From positions 16,474,001 to 16,538,000 of the forward strand of contig NC_046676.1 in NCBI RefSeq assembly GCF_003369915.1: 64,000 nt of DNA. Direction: 5' to 3'. The translations under genes were made by a program, and so were the position numbers. Below the pieces are notes generated by a model, which was given only the letters and a program-made list of their open reading frames with translations, was not told where the DNA came from and searched no databases. Origin of the DNA: Drosophila miranda (taxonomy: Eukaryota > Arthropoda > Insecta > Diptera > Drosophilidae). Shown piece by piece: positions 11,541 through 30,307 of this stretch (positions within the stretch are counted from its first letter, which is position 1; each line of letters starts with the position of its first letter).

Positions 11541-14500
11541 GGATTTTGCGTGTGTAAATAATTGAAAAAATTAAAGAAAAACAAGCAAAAAGAGTTTCTG
11601 GTCGTGCGCCAACGTTAGCGAACAATGCAAAATCAAATATGTTGTGAGTTTCGCCAAAAATCCGTGGACACACCGACAGCCAGGCAACCAGCAATCGAAT
11701 CGTCTTCTGGTCTCCGTCTCGACACCACAATTCCCAGTCGGCACAAAAAAACACCCCGAAATCGATTGTGAAGTGCGCTTTAAGTTGAAATGCATGTGCA
11801 ACGGCCTGAGCAAACGCCAAATAAAAGTAATTTAAAACAATTGTTGAGCGAATTGGGCAATTTTCGCGTTGCTTTTCCACCAAAATTTTTTCATGTTCGT
11901 TTTTGGCCTCGCCCGTCGTCGTCGCTCTGTGTGTATTCGTTTCGCCGATAAAGCAGTTCGCCGCTCTAGGGAGTGCGAGTGAAACAGATATAGCGGTGAC
12001 AACACTGCAGGGCACTGCTTGTCAGCAAAAAACACCATAGCCACAAAAAAAAAAACCAAAAGTGTTGCAAAAACTCTGTCGTGGGGGTTGGATGGGCGAT
12101 AATTGAGCGTTTTCGAGTGTTTATACGGGAATATAAAGAACAAATACAAAAGGCACGTTGAAACTATATGAAATGTGGCCTGCAACGGCGGTGCTGAAAA
12201 ATTTCAGCCCCTGCCTGACATGAGTTCCCTGTGGGTGTCGATAAGGCAGTGCAGGGCATGATACGATTGTGGGTGGCGCTGATGGGTGGTGGGAGGTCGA
12301 ACCTCCAGTTCTCGGTTGTGTTTACTTTAACCAATATGATACGATACGACAATTGTACTTGTATTGGCAATGCATTCTAATAATTTCTGCTCTGTTCTTA
12401 CTCTCTTTTTCGTTTCTCTCACTCTCTCACTCTCCCTCTTATTCCACCTGCAGTTCCACTGCATACAGAAAAATAAACAAACACAAGAAGCATAAAGTAT
12501 GCAGAAAATTAAACACAAAAGGAGCCATTAAGTGTTGCGTGTGAAAGAAATTAACGTTTTTGTGCAGCTCGTCGTCGTCGTCATACAACCTTTCTGTTTC
12601 AATAGCACGTACAATGGATATTTGTTGAAACTTTGTTGCATTTACAAACTGGTGTTTAAGAACAACAACAACAACAACAAGAAAAACAACAGCGACAACC
12701 CTCGGAGGCACACGCAAAGCAAAAGAAAGAAAGGAAAAACAAAAAAATTAATATATACATTTATATAGCATCAAATTTACATTAAGCGCCAAGTCGAGGA
12801 GGGGACAAAGAAGAAGTAATTTTTATTGTAGGACAAACGCACCAGTAAAATTAATCAATCAACTACACGTTCCTTAAAACAAATGTTTTCCAAACCGCAA
12901 ACCAACTAAACGAAATATGCTTTTGAATTAGTTTAAGCAGACAACAGCACAGCACAAAATCAGAACAAGCAAAGCCATAAAAAGCGCAAAAAACCATTTT
13001 AATTTAACACCAACAAAAGCCTGTGGAGACGATATATACAAATATATGTCGAGATATATATCACACCATATATACATATTTATATAGGAACCACCACTAC
13101 CCCGGGTGTCCAAACATAACGACACCGATTAAGTCAAACTGCAGGGAAAACCACAACAAAACACTCAGAGAGCCAGCAAAGGAAAAAATCTATTTTTTGT
13201 ATTGCTTAGTGCTGGCAAACAAAAAGAAAGGAAGGACAGAACATCGTATTGGAGAATCTCGTCAGATTAAGTGGATTTCTATCTCCGATAAAGAACTGAG
13301 TAAGTAGCGCCCCTGCGCACATCTACTGCAACCTATTGACATCCCGACCGACCACTTGTTGCCTGAGATGAAAATTGCATGCATCAATCAAGCTCTCAAA
13401 CATTGATAGAATTTCCCAAACGCACTGTACACATATATGTTTTATATGTGCTATATGGTTTACTTTTGATAAGCGGCTGCAACAGTGCAGGGCACAATGT
13501 AATTATAGTCGCAATGAGTAACTCTATGGCATTTCCGCGTCTGGAGGAAGTTCTCCCTGATCTGACCAGATCCACGAAGGCGACAACAGTAGCCTAGCCG
13601 CCGAAGTCATATCGAGATTAAGAAGACAAATGGAAAGATAGTTAGTATCGCCTTATCATATGCATATAAGAAAAAGATAAGAACGTACCCCCGTCCAGCT
13701 GGTGGCATGATACCTATATCTAGCAAACTATTGTTAGAAAAAGCTCCTATGTGCCAATTCTCGGTCCCGTCCCCCAGACGTGCCCCTGGCCATGGCCCTG
13801 CGAATGCCCCTGCCCCTGCCCCTGAATCACCAGCTACTGCTAATTAGATTTTCTAGCTTTGCTCAGTGGCAAGTGTTTCTCTTTCTTTTTCTTGTTCCTT
13901 TTTCTATTTTCAATAACCTTATCCTGGGTAGGGGAGCCGCCTGCCATTACTCCTCCTGGTATCCAGAGGTGGCTCCTATTCGCCGGCAGGGCAGCGACTT
14001 CAAAGCTTTCCCTGATTCCCTCTGCAGTCGCCTCGGGCTGGGTATTCCGTCGATATTTTGTAGTTTTCCGTCTGAAAGCCTTCCCATTTCCATCCTACAT
14101 ATGCATTTGCGCCACCAATTGGATTAGCGAGCACTCGATACGGGAAGCGGCTGCAGCGGCAGCGGCAGTGGCAGTGGCAGCAGAGAGGAAATAGCGCCAG
14201 TGACCTAGGCTGTAGCCAGGAATGGGTGACGCATTGGGCTCAGGACTCCGGTCTCTTGAAAACTATCTTCACGAACGAAGAGGTTTCAAAAGAGTCCCCA
14301 TCAAATAGCTTTAAGAACACGTAAATATTAGGCCCCGAGTCGAATCGAATATGGTTCACCCGGATGGGGAACACTCTCGTGAACTTGTGACTGCGCGAAG
14401 CCATAGATTTTCCAAAATCAGCTTTCTCGCATTGAACTTGGGCTGGAAGCATCGCATCGCGGTCAGGCCGGACCCGGCCACTTCCCCAATCTGTTGGCCA

Positions 14501-15518
14501 TTGCCCACCTGTGTGTGTGTGTGTTTGTGTGTGGCGATTAGCAGGGGGAATGGCAACGGTAGATGGCTGGCACGGCTCTTGTTCATGGTGCATGCGCGCA
14601 GAGAGGGCCAAGCCAGGCCAGGCCAGGCCCGGCCCAGACCCAGACCCACAGCCAAAGCCAATGCCAATGCCATGGACAGTGGCATACACCCGCCAACGCC
14701 ATCGCCGTTGCCGTTTCCGTCGCTGTCGTCGTCGTCAGTTTGTGAGGAGGCAAATATGAAATGTTAATTGCCAATACTGGACACAACGCGGCGAACTCTC
14801 GGTGAGCTAACAAGTGTGTTAGGTCGGTCTGTAGGGCCCATATATACCATATATATATAGATAGTTATGTGTTCTCGTTTATATAATGGAATTCTAAATC
14901 AAAGTGTCTTCTTGCACCACCCGCAGATGTTCTTGGATCGCTGGACTACAAGGGGAACCAATCGTCGTGTCATTCGTCATTCGTGCATCAGTCATAGTCG
15001 GAGACAGAGTCACAGAGTCTGGAGTCTGGAGTCTGGTCAAGGAATTTAGAGTAAAGCCTATAAGAATAAGCCATCCCATCGAGGGAAACAAAAGTGAAAG
15101 TGAACGGGAAAGTAAGCAATAGCCAAAGAGAGCCTGTCGAGAGAGGATTGTGGCAGCGGGAGGATCAGAGAGTGAGCAACGCCAAAGTACAAATGCATAA
15201 ATCGAAACTGAATCTATAACTTAGAACCGGGTATCAAGCAATTCCCCTGGATGCATACGTATCATCCCAGGACACAAGCACCAATCAAATCCAATTTAGA
15301 CGCAGCAGCATCAACAGCAGCCGCCTCAGCCTCAACAGATCCCCCAAACAATTAGATTAGCCAACAGCAGAGAGATAGAAAGACGGACAGAGACAGCGAC
15401 AGAGACAGGCAAGCCAGAGCTCTGTAGCCTCGTCATCATCCTCATCCAATTTTGCAAGCGTAACGGAGAGTCGACGTAGTGGCTGCAGCACGCGTAAGCG
15501 TCCATAAATCTAGTTAGC
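11535..15518 (+). other. Galphaq: Inferred Galphaq 5' untranslated exons and intron(s)
   Basis: No protein-coding exon is supported. CAA/AAC-rich sequence (for example 12661-12690), typical of fly 5' leaders, runs up to a strong donor (CTGA|GTAAGT) at 13300. This suggests that a non-coding exon ends at 13299. A plausible acceptor (CACCCGCAG) lies near 14926, after which sequence runs without interruption to the Galphaq ATG. Between them are a TG run near 14510 and a GGCCA/GGCCC-type short repeat near 14600-14640. Exon borders would need cDNA. Confidence 0.45.
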
Positions 15519-18840
<3,322 letters not shown>

Positions 18841-18876
18841 ACTGGATTTGGACCAGTAAACTATTTTTGTGATTTT

Positions 18877-18916
<40 letters not shown>

Positions 18917-21900
18917 GTATATATGCAAGCACACACCCACGCAAACCACAAACACCCAAAAAAACAAAAACAATGTATATGTATATAAATATATACATTC
19001 ATAATTCCTTTTTCGCATAATTATTAAACACAAAACAAAAAGAAATAAAAGAAAAGAAAGCGTGAGTACGTGAGAGCGGTGCAGTACGACCCAAGAAAGT
19101 TTCGAAAAAAATTGTAACACCAGGAACCGAGAACCGAGAAATTGTAGCATAAATAGAGAACAGCAACAGCAAAAACATAACAACAGCTACTGCAACAAGC
19201 AAAACAAATTGATGTTTATTGAGAGAAATGAATTATGTATAACACAAAATCTGATACAAGTACTAATAATATTTAAACAAATTTATTACTATAGAAGATA
19301 CTTTTGTAATAAAAACCGAAACAAGAATAAAAACCAAAATTAAGAAACTTACATTTAATCAAAATGCTTAGATCGGAACCACAAACGGAAACAAACAAAC
19401 AACAACATTTTGTCGTACTGAAAGCATAACAAAACAAGCAAAAACATTTACTGAAGAAACTGCAAGCAAAAAACAAAATTTAACCTAAACAACATGCAAG
19501 AACTTTTGAATAAAAAAACCCCCCGAATAAATATATAGAGTACATATGCATACATATATACCACGAAGAATATATATATATATATATGTTTGGGTGTTTC
19601 TCATAACAGTTTGAAGGCATATATGCATATAAGGAGTGTAAAAATATACATACATACATCCAGATAATACATGCTAAGAGGAAGAGGAAAAGGAAGAAAA
19701 GAAACAAAACAAAATCATACATAATACTGTATTTTGTACTAGGCTAAACCGTAAAGTAAATATTGCAACAATTGTTTACAGACATACATACAAACATATT
19801 TATACGTGCATACAAAACAAACATAATACATACAATATAGCACACGAATGCATATGTAACAATTTATAAACCTATTAATTTGCATTTTGGGAACCAACCA
19901 CCCCCCGCTCATTGCATTGCATTGCATTGCAATATCTATGATATGATTCGTAGTAATACCAATTGAAAAACAAACAGAAACGAAAACGAAAAACAAAAAA
20001 CAAAAGATAGGGAAACAAATTTGTAAAGAATGAATGAGAAGAAGAGCCATCTGCATGAAGCGCACACCTTACATCCTAATTAATATTAACACGTGTCTGT
20101 GAAATTGTCGATAAACCCCCTCCCTCCCCGGGAAGCAGCCATCCGTGCAGCACCATCCGTGCAACTTATTGATATTCAATCAAACGCCAGGTCCACTTGC
20201 AATCCAGTCAAACGCGTCGTTCATTGATCGAAGAGCACTCCTGTCTGAGATGACGGCCTCTGGCTCTCACGTACCTTTGTTGCCATCAAAATTTCAGTCG
20301 AGCCATGTTGCTATATATACATATATATATACGATATATACGATGCTTATGTAAAAATAAAAAACAACAGTGAAACGATAGCTTGATTTTGGTACGTTCT
20401 ATGATAATAATAATTTTGATAATCGTTTGCTATTTTATAGATCTAATTAATGTATGCAACGGCGGACGCACTTGCCGGCCGATCCCACAGGCTGCCAGGG
20501 GCGTTCGCAGTTTTGTTTTTGTTTTTATAATTTAGTTAATTTAATATATACAAAGATAAACGATAAACATGATTAGTAACAAAGTGACGCACACCTACAG
20601 AATAAACAAAAACATCAAACATTAGCAACAACAAACTATTTATGTAAAAATCCAAATAAACACACAATTTTACTCTACGCAAAAACACACACAAACAAAA
20701 GAAACCAACAATTGAAACGTACATACTATATATGTAAAATAAATATGATGCAAAATGTTGTTTCTCATCATTTGATCACATTTACTTTCTTAAACCAAGA
20801 TTCGAGTGCCCCAAAGCCGTAGCAAACGAATCAGTTGCAGTTTATTTTAGACGGAGCCAAAGAGCGTATTGTGTTTGATCTGGATAGCTCGCATATATCT
20901 GAGCTCTGCGATCTGAGCGTAGGTTGGACATGGGGACAACAGAGGAGCCTACAGCTTAGCCGTTAAACCGAATCGAATCCCATATGCATCTTAGTTTAAG
21001 TACGATCCAACAGTGTGTTGTATAAAGCTTTAATCCGCGTAACCACGTCTAGTAAAAGTAAACACGTAAACGTAAAGTTATTGAACCATTTTTATGATTA
21101 ATAATTGATTAGCTTTTAAAAAGCTTCGATAAGTCAGTGTGTATTTTAACATAGCAGAGCATATACATAATTAAGTGTTGTCCGGCAAGCATATACTGGA
21201 ACCCGAATTCTTATAGCCTGATCGGAGTAGGTTTTTGAGGCAGCGCCAGCTTTGGCTCTTCCGGACATTTCGCCTGTGCATTATCCTACCTACACACGCG
21301 CATGCACACCACACACACACCATACACACACACGCACACATATATAGTTTTCCGTCCAAAGAATGGCATCAGCAGCGAGAAGACAAAGTCTCCGATAAAT
21401 TTTGAGTTCGTTTTTGGTTTTGTTGGTGCAGGAATTTCATCTCAATATACAGACACTTTTCGGCGGTTTCAAAAGCACACACATACGAGTACTCTAAGTT
21501 GGTTTTACATCGCTATGATTTATTGAAATTTGGTGCCTTCCCACTACTACTACCACGGAATTCACTATTCATGAGACACACAGAATAACACATAAAATGA
21601 AAAAAGATCTCCACCCAGCTCCACTGCGCCATCACCGTCACCCCAGTACTGGCGCCTCCTGTTCCTCTCCACATACATACGAGTATATCCACATAAATAT
21701 AATATAATTAAACGCCTGTCAGTATGTGTATATGTGCCAGAGTGTTGTATTTTGCTTTGAATGATTGGTTCCTTCTCAAAAGTGCAGTGCAGTGCAGTAA
21801 AGTCGCGCAGTCAGTCAGTCAGCCAGTTGTATGTAAATATTTGGGATATTGTTTGGTGGGGTGGAGGCGAAGCCCCTCGAGAGATACCACATAATCGAGC

Positions 21901-23098
21901 ATATGTATGGAACTATACATTAAACTCAGTAAGAAACTATAATAGACGCAGACTTTGATATAAAACGATTAATGTATGTATTTTGTATTTTTATATACAA
22001 TTTATAATTTTGGTTACACTTACAATTGTTACGATTAAAAACTAAAACATGCGAAAACCAAAAATAATGAAGAATCTACTAGATATGTATGTATTTCCAA
22101 GATAAAAAAAAGCAAAGTGCTTAATGCACAAATCGGATGATTGCTATAGGAATTTCAAAATAATTTTAGGAATTAATATTAACAAAAAACAAAACAAAAA
22201 AGAGATTTTCTATGCAACAAACTCAACCAGAACTGCAAGCGTAGGGGAAAACCAACCATTTATATGCAAAACAAAAAAAACGAGAGATCTATCTCGGGCC
22301 CAGAAACTCATTATATGTAGACGGGTTCCCGGGGCAGGCCACGACCACTGGCCACCACTGTAATCCTTATAAGTTTTGGTGTGTCATTCGATTCGATGGG
22401 ATGAGTTATTACTTTAAGTATGTGTGTATGTAAATGTATATGGAAGACCACATTCCATGAGAAAGAAAGCTTGAAAAGCAACAACTAATTGAATACACCC
22501 AAGCAAATAATAATAGCTAATGAAACTCTCCCTTGACTAGCAAACATACGAGTACATAATACTATGAAAGAGCAAAGATAACCCGGATGTAAGCTACATT
22601 GCGAGGAGATGAGCAAGATCATGATGAGATGAGAGTTCAGCTTGTGGCATTCGAATGATATATAGAAGGAAATATTCGAGTCATATTTCTACTTATATAC
22701 ATATAGGGACATACACATACATATGTACATACGAGTACGTATAGGTCCAGAAGCTAAGAAACATCCACAGAATCTGCAAGCTTGGTCTAAGTTTGCAGGC
22801 AGCCCAACATGTCCATGGACAGTAAATCATTGACAACTTTTAGGATTTGAATTGATTGATATTTTATGGATGCTTGGGTTTATTAAATTTGTACGGAAGT
22901 TTTACGTGCATGGCATGGGGGCAGCTGCATTTGCTAATTTTTGAGATGTTGGATGTCTAAACATTTGTCATACAAATCATATATAAAGGACAGAAGATTG
23001 TATGATTGGCAATTGTAACTAATGAAATTTTTAGCTAATTAAAAAGTATCTATGTACACCTTAATATTAATGAAAAAAACCAATATAATATAAATAAA
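18841..23098 (+). other. Galphaq: Gene-free tract, probable extended Galphaq 3' UTR
   Basis: No coding exon is recognised on either strand. Sequence is AT-rich with an (AT)n run at about 18879-18912, an ATTGC pentamer run near 19911-19933, several AATAAA hexamers and a Pumilio-type TGTAAATA near 21832. The last + strand AATAAA (23093-23098) lies about 55 bp from a reverse-strand one (TTTATT at 23153-23158). This is the expected arrangement for convergent 3' ends of Galphaq and muskelin. Whether one 4.2-kb UTR spans it all is inference. Confidence 0.45.
18879..18912. repeat. (AT)n microsatellite in the Galphaq 3' region
   Basis: Uninterrupted AT run of about 34 bp, starting about 40 nt after the exon 8B stop codon. 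Confidence 0.95.
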
Positions 23099-23152
23099 AG
23101 TATATTAAAAAAGAATCCAAGCCCGTGCGCGTTTTAGACATTACAAAATTAC

Positions 23153-23158
23153 TTTATT
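23153..23158 (-). terminator. muskelin: Probable muskelin poly(A) signal
   Basis: TTTATT on the + strand reads AATAAA on the muskelin strand, about 360 nt after its stop. It faces a + strand AATAAA at 23093-23098. Confidence 0.4.
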
Positions 23159-23515
23159 TTTTTAACTTATGTTTTACATTCACAATCAATATTATATTTA
23201 AAACGTTTTCGCACATGGTTTGTTTGTCTTAAGCGCAATAATCTATTCTCCACGCTCTTAGTGTCTTCTGCTCGTTTTCGAGTTCAAATTAACAATCACA
23301 ATGAAACAATATTTTGGTCGTGCTTGGCACTGGCTGCAAAACTTAACTTTGGCTGGCCTGCCATAAGGGAAACAAGCAAACTAAACATCATATCACATCG
23401 ATTAACATAATATTTTAAACAAAACGAGTGCACATTCAATGGCCTAACGATAATAAGAGACTGCCCTGCCCGTGTTATTTAATTTGGCACTTGGGTACTC
23501 CACTGCCTGGTACGC

Positions 23516-26745
<3,230 letters not shown>

Positions 26746-27590
26746 CGCTGCTTAGTGCAAAAATAATTGTATCTATAAAGTATAGAGGTGAGCAGCGGCG
26801 ACCAAAGCTGCAGGTTTTATGCTGTTGCACTTCTCCTCGACAATTCGTTGTCGTTGTCTCCTGTTCCCACACCCACACAGCTGCGACAACAACACCCAGA
26901 ACAGCTGCCACACATCGATAAATGGAAATTGACACGACTCACGCGTAGTTTTCTTACCTATAACATATGTATCTGATGGTCCTCAAATAATATTTAAGGT
27001 ATTTGAATTTACCAGTTGATCTCTCCAATCAAATATGCTATATATTCTAAACTCGTGAAATTGTTCTTGAAAAATTTGTTGTGGTTATCTTGCTCTCTTC
27101 TTTTGGAAATTGTTCTTTTTCGTGAAAGGATTTTTCATCAAAACAATTACCCTGCAACAATTAGACTTATTCCACTTCAAATTAGCCAGTCGTATAGAAA
27201 ACTAATTCATCAATCGGGTAAAATTATGTTTTTAGGGTTGGAGGTCCTGTCTAGCTAGTTATATCAAATCGAATATCAAAATCGACGAATTTGACTTCTG
27301 AGCATTGACAGAACAATTAACCCATTGTAGACCAGTGGGTATTAAAATACAATCCAGGAAAATTATAAAAGGTGAAAGATATGGTGGTCTTTTATGCATA
27401 CAAGAGTAATTATTATTATTATTTGTATTATTTTCCGCGGCTTCACTCAAGTAGTTGTCCATTTTAAATAAATGGGGGCTTAAGTGGGCTAAGTTCTTTT
27501 TTTTATCGTTATATTTACGGTATATTTTGAAATATGTGAAAAATATGTGGCTTCCGTGAGTACGAAAAACGGAAATAATCGTTAACAAGT
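26746..27590. repeat. Muskelin 5' flank and a dispersed repeat copy (about 27150-27400)
   Basis: Just upstream of the muskelin ATG there is no ORF of interest; a partial DRE (ATCGATA) lies near 26924-26930. From about 27150 to 27400 the sequence carries AACTAATTCATCAATC, then TAAAATTATG, a TTAGGGTT(G) block, and ATTAACCCATTG before CAGTGGGTA. The same string of blocks recurs at about 63830-64000, and its first part resembles the module in the 9-11 kb repeat block. It looks like a non-coding dispersed element. Confidence 0.65.
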
Positions 27591-27595
27591 ATTAT

Positions 27596-28700
27596 GTGGG
27601 GCATAAAGGCCCGAATAATGCCAGAAAGGCTAAGTTTGATCAATCCGATCTGCTGCTGAAACAGGACATTAGCGATATCGAGGAGGTTGCTAGAATAGGC
27701 TATGACAGGTGTAGGATTGTGTGCGGGTCGGCAGAGTGTGCAAACGGTATAGTGGAAAACAGTGTTTTCGCTGCACGCTGGGATCCCCGGGCACTACTCG
27801 GAGGAACAGCTAGCAGAGCTTGTAACCTCGGACATCACAATTGAGGAGATAGTTCGGATTACGCGAAGAGACAGAGCATCGGCGGAACGTGTACCTACCG
27901 GCAGGGTAAAACTTTTGCTATATTCTAAATTAGAAGTGATACCTTTTGTTCAGTTTAATCAATGTTTCAGGTGCTTTAGGTTTGGCCATCTGGCGCAACA
28001 TTGCAAGAGTGCAGCGAAATGTTTCACATGCGGACAAGATCACAACAAGGATATTATCTGCTCAGGGCTGGTCTGTGCAAACTGCAAGGGGGAACATGCT
28101 GCCACTCACCCGCAGTGCGAGGCCAGGAAAAAGCGTACGCCATACACTTTAACTTTATCGCCTACAAATCAGAGAAAAGGTTCAACAAAATCAACATCTA
28201 AAAACTGTAGAGGTTCACTACATTACCGGACACGCTAACATCCCCCAGAACACTTCAGTTGACGCAGCAGCAAAGAAGCCCACAGACGAGGGAAATACAC
28301 AGTGGTTAAATGGAACCTTACTGCTCGCTTTTCCCCTCAACATCATCCAAGCCGTGGTTCCTAAATAAAACTAAGCTTAAAGCCATTGCCGCTAAAAGAA
28401 TCAACAGACTGCTTAGTGCTCGCCAAAATGCATGCGATAGTATCGATAACACCTCGGACGTAATTTTTAATTTTAACAAGTACATCTCTAAGAAGTATAA
28501 TCTACAAATTCTTTGAAAAAGAAAACATCAGCGAGAACCAAACACTAATTGACTTCATCGACGAAATTGATGTAAAACTATAACCAATACTCCAACATCT
28601 TCTATTCTTTGTCTTGGCAATTTCCACCTTCAAAAGGCGGGAGGCCTTAAACCCTAATACAAAAAATAAAAAGAAAAATTAAAGAGTAAAGACAAATTCT
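27596..28700 (+). mobile_element. Decayed non-LTR retrotransposon (LINE) remnant: ORF1 zinc-knuckle part, then a short ORF2-like tail
   Basis: An open frame at 27762-28238 contains three Cys/His knuckles (CFRCFRFGHLAQHC, CFTCGQDHNKDIIC, CANCKGEHAATHPQC), the pattern of Gag-like ORF1 proteins of I- and Jockey-type LINEs. The preceding protein part continues in a different frame (27596-27770), so at least one frameshift breaks it. After the knuckles the frame changes again. A stretch near 28215-28305 resembles the end of an RNase H domain, as in I-type elements, with nearly all of ORF2 missing. An A-rich tail near 28660-28690 may be the 3' end. It is internally deleted and non-functional; the family assignment is tentative. 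Confidence 0.75.
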
Positions 28701-28763
28701 CATTAGTCAATTGTCAGTAATCATTTAATTTAAACCATCTTTCCTAGGAAATCAATAAAAAAA

Positions 28764-30086
28764 ATGCGTAAATATCAACAGCTGGTGCTGTTGCTCATCT
28801 CCTGCTTGAGCGTTGGCGTGCTCATGATGTACAAGACGGAAAACAATCGCCTCAAATATGTCCTTAAGTACGTGAACTTCTTTGGGCGCAGCGATGTCGC
28901 CGTGTTGCGCCGCTTGGAGAACGGAACGAAGGAAGATCTGCCGCAAGCGGCTCTATGGCGGCCCATGCCAGTGTGGCAGGTGATCGGGGATTCCTTTCAT
29001 GCCTACTCCGCCTACTGGATGCGCAAGGAGTTGGTGGCCGGCGGAGAAGCCCACGTCCTGGTTGTTGGCAAACAGGGAGCTGTGGTGGACTTCCGATGCA
29101 GCCTGGCTGTTGGCGGGACGCGCAGTGTACAGGGAAAATTTCGATTCCAACGCGATGCCAGTGAGGGTCTGCTCAACGACAAGAGCACAAACTTTACCAG
29201 CTACCATTTCTTCTGTCAAGTGAGCCGTGATTTCGGTCAGCCAGAGAGTGTTTCATTCACGGATATCACGTCGATCAGGAGCCCAGTCAAGATACGTTTG
29301 CATCATCTCAAGCGTGCGAGTGGGAGCACAGACGCCAAGGCAGCAACAGCACCAGCACCAGCTCGCTTACCGGCGACCGTCTGTGTGGATCTTGTGGGCT
29401 TCAACATGACCTCAAGATTCGGTCGCAACGAAAACGCCCTACTTCAGTTCTTTCTGATTCATCAGGCTCTCGGCATTGAACACTTTCTGGTGTACAACTA
29501 CGATGAACTCCCGGAGAATATCATCCGCGTGCTGGACCGAATTAATATCCATCTGTACGCGCTTCCTTTCAACTTTCCCTTCCTGCAAAACAACGCCACT
29601 GCCAGCCGGGTGCGCGAGCTAATCCAGACCGATTGCTTGCTGCGGAATGTGAACCAGGCCAGCTTCACTATACTGCTACAGCCGAACGAAGTATTCTATC
29701 CAAATTCACGCTTTGCTGCTGATCGTTCCCAGAGTTCGCTGCAGCAGCAGCTGCGACACTTCTCCGCCGACACAGCACGCTTCGAGCTGGCCACGTTTGC
29801 CGTGTGCTTTGACGAGCTGAAGAAACTGTTGCTCGACAATATTCAATATGACCCCGAACGCAAAGCTCCCTACAAAATGCTCCTAGATCGCCTGGATCTT
29901 CCCCCGACACAGCTTCTGGCGAGCACGGCACATGTTGAGCTTTCGCTATCCACCGGATTCGTGCATCGTTATGTGGATTGTGCCCGTGTGGGGGACGATG
30001 GTCTACACGACTGGCGCAACGGAGTGCGAAAGGACTTCATGGACCACATCAACAGTCTCCGCAATGAGGTAGATCTTCTCATTTAA
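28764..30086 (+). CDS. Type II membrane protein of the GT92 (DUF23) glycosyltransferase family, intronless
   Basis: 440 aa in one exon. An N-terminal signal anchor (residues about 7-23, QLVLLLISCLSVGVLMM) follows a short basic cytoplasmic tail, so the protein is probably Golgi-resident with a lumenal C-terminus. The C-terminal half has the GT92 pattern: CVDLVGFNMTSRFGRNENAL, FFLIHQALGIEHFLVYNYDE, then CLLRN and a HRYVDC near the end. Family members include galactosyltransferases such as C. elegans GALT-1. Where the family normally has a DxDE-type metal-binding segment, this protein reads LLQPNEVFYP, so the usual first Asp is absent. Catalysis is therefore uncertain, and I do not name a substrate. 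The ATG at 28764 follows an A-rich leader just 3' of the LINE remnant. No D. melanogaster symbol is assigned. Confidence 0.85.
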   Translation: MRKYQQLVLLLISCLSVGVLMMYKTENNRLKYVLKYVNFFGRSDVAVLRRLENGTKEDLPQAALWRPMPVWQVIGDSFHAYSAYWMRKELVAGGEAHVLVVGKQGAVVDFRCSLAVGGTRSVQGKFRFQRDASEGLLNDKSTNFTSYHFFCQVSRDFGQPESVSFTDITSIRSPVKIRLHHLKRASGSTDAKAATAPAPARLPATVCVDLVGFNMTSRFGRNENALLQFFLIHQALGIEHFLVYNYDELPENIIRVLDRINIHLYALPFNFPFLQNNATASRVRELIQTDCLLRNVNQASFTILLQPNEVFYPNSRFAADRSQSSLQQQLRHFSADTARFELATFAVCFDELKKLLLDNIQYDPERKAPYKMLLDRLDLPPTQLLASTAHVELSLSTGFVHRYVDCARVGDDGLHDWRNGVRKDFMDHINSLRNEVDLLI

Positions 30087-30307
30087 GCTAAGTCCTTCCG
30101 TTGTTTAATTTAGTCGTTAGTCTGAGTTTACATGTAGCTCATAATTTGAGAGATTACTTGACTGCCATAAAGAGAAGGTCCAGAAATTGTATATTGGATA
30201 TATAATAGACAATTATACACAATGAATCCGCTTTAACTTCACCGTTAATTTGATAAGCCCGATGCTCTCCACAAGGAAAACGTAGCTTTGGTATTCAACT
30301 TAGGATT

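Noticed and set aside
27596-28260. A functional host gene with CCHC knuckles
   Set aside because: The frame is broken at least twice, the downstream part is deleted and the layout is LINE-like, so it is a dead mobile element rather than a host gene.
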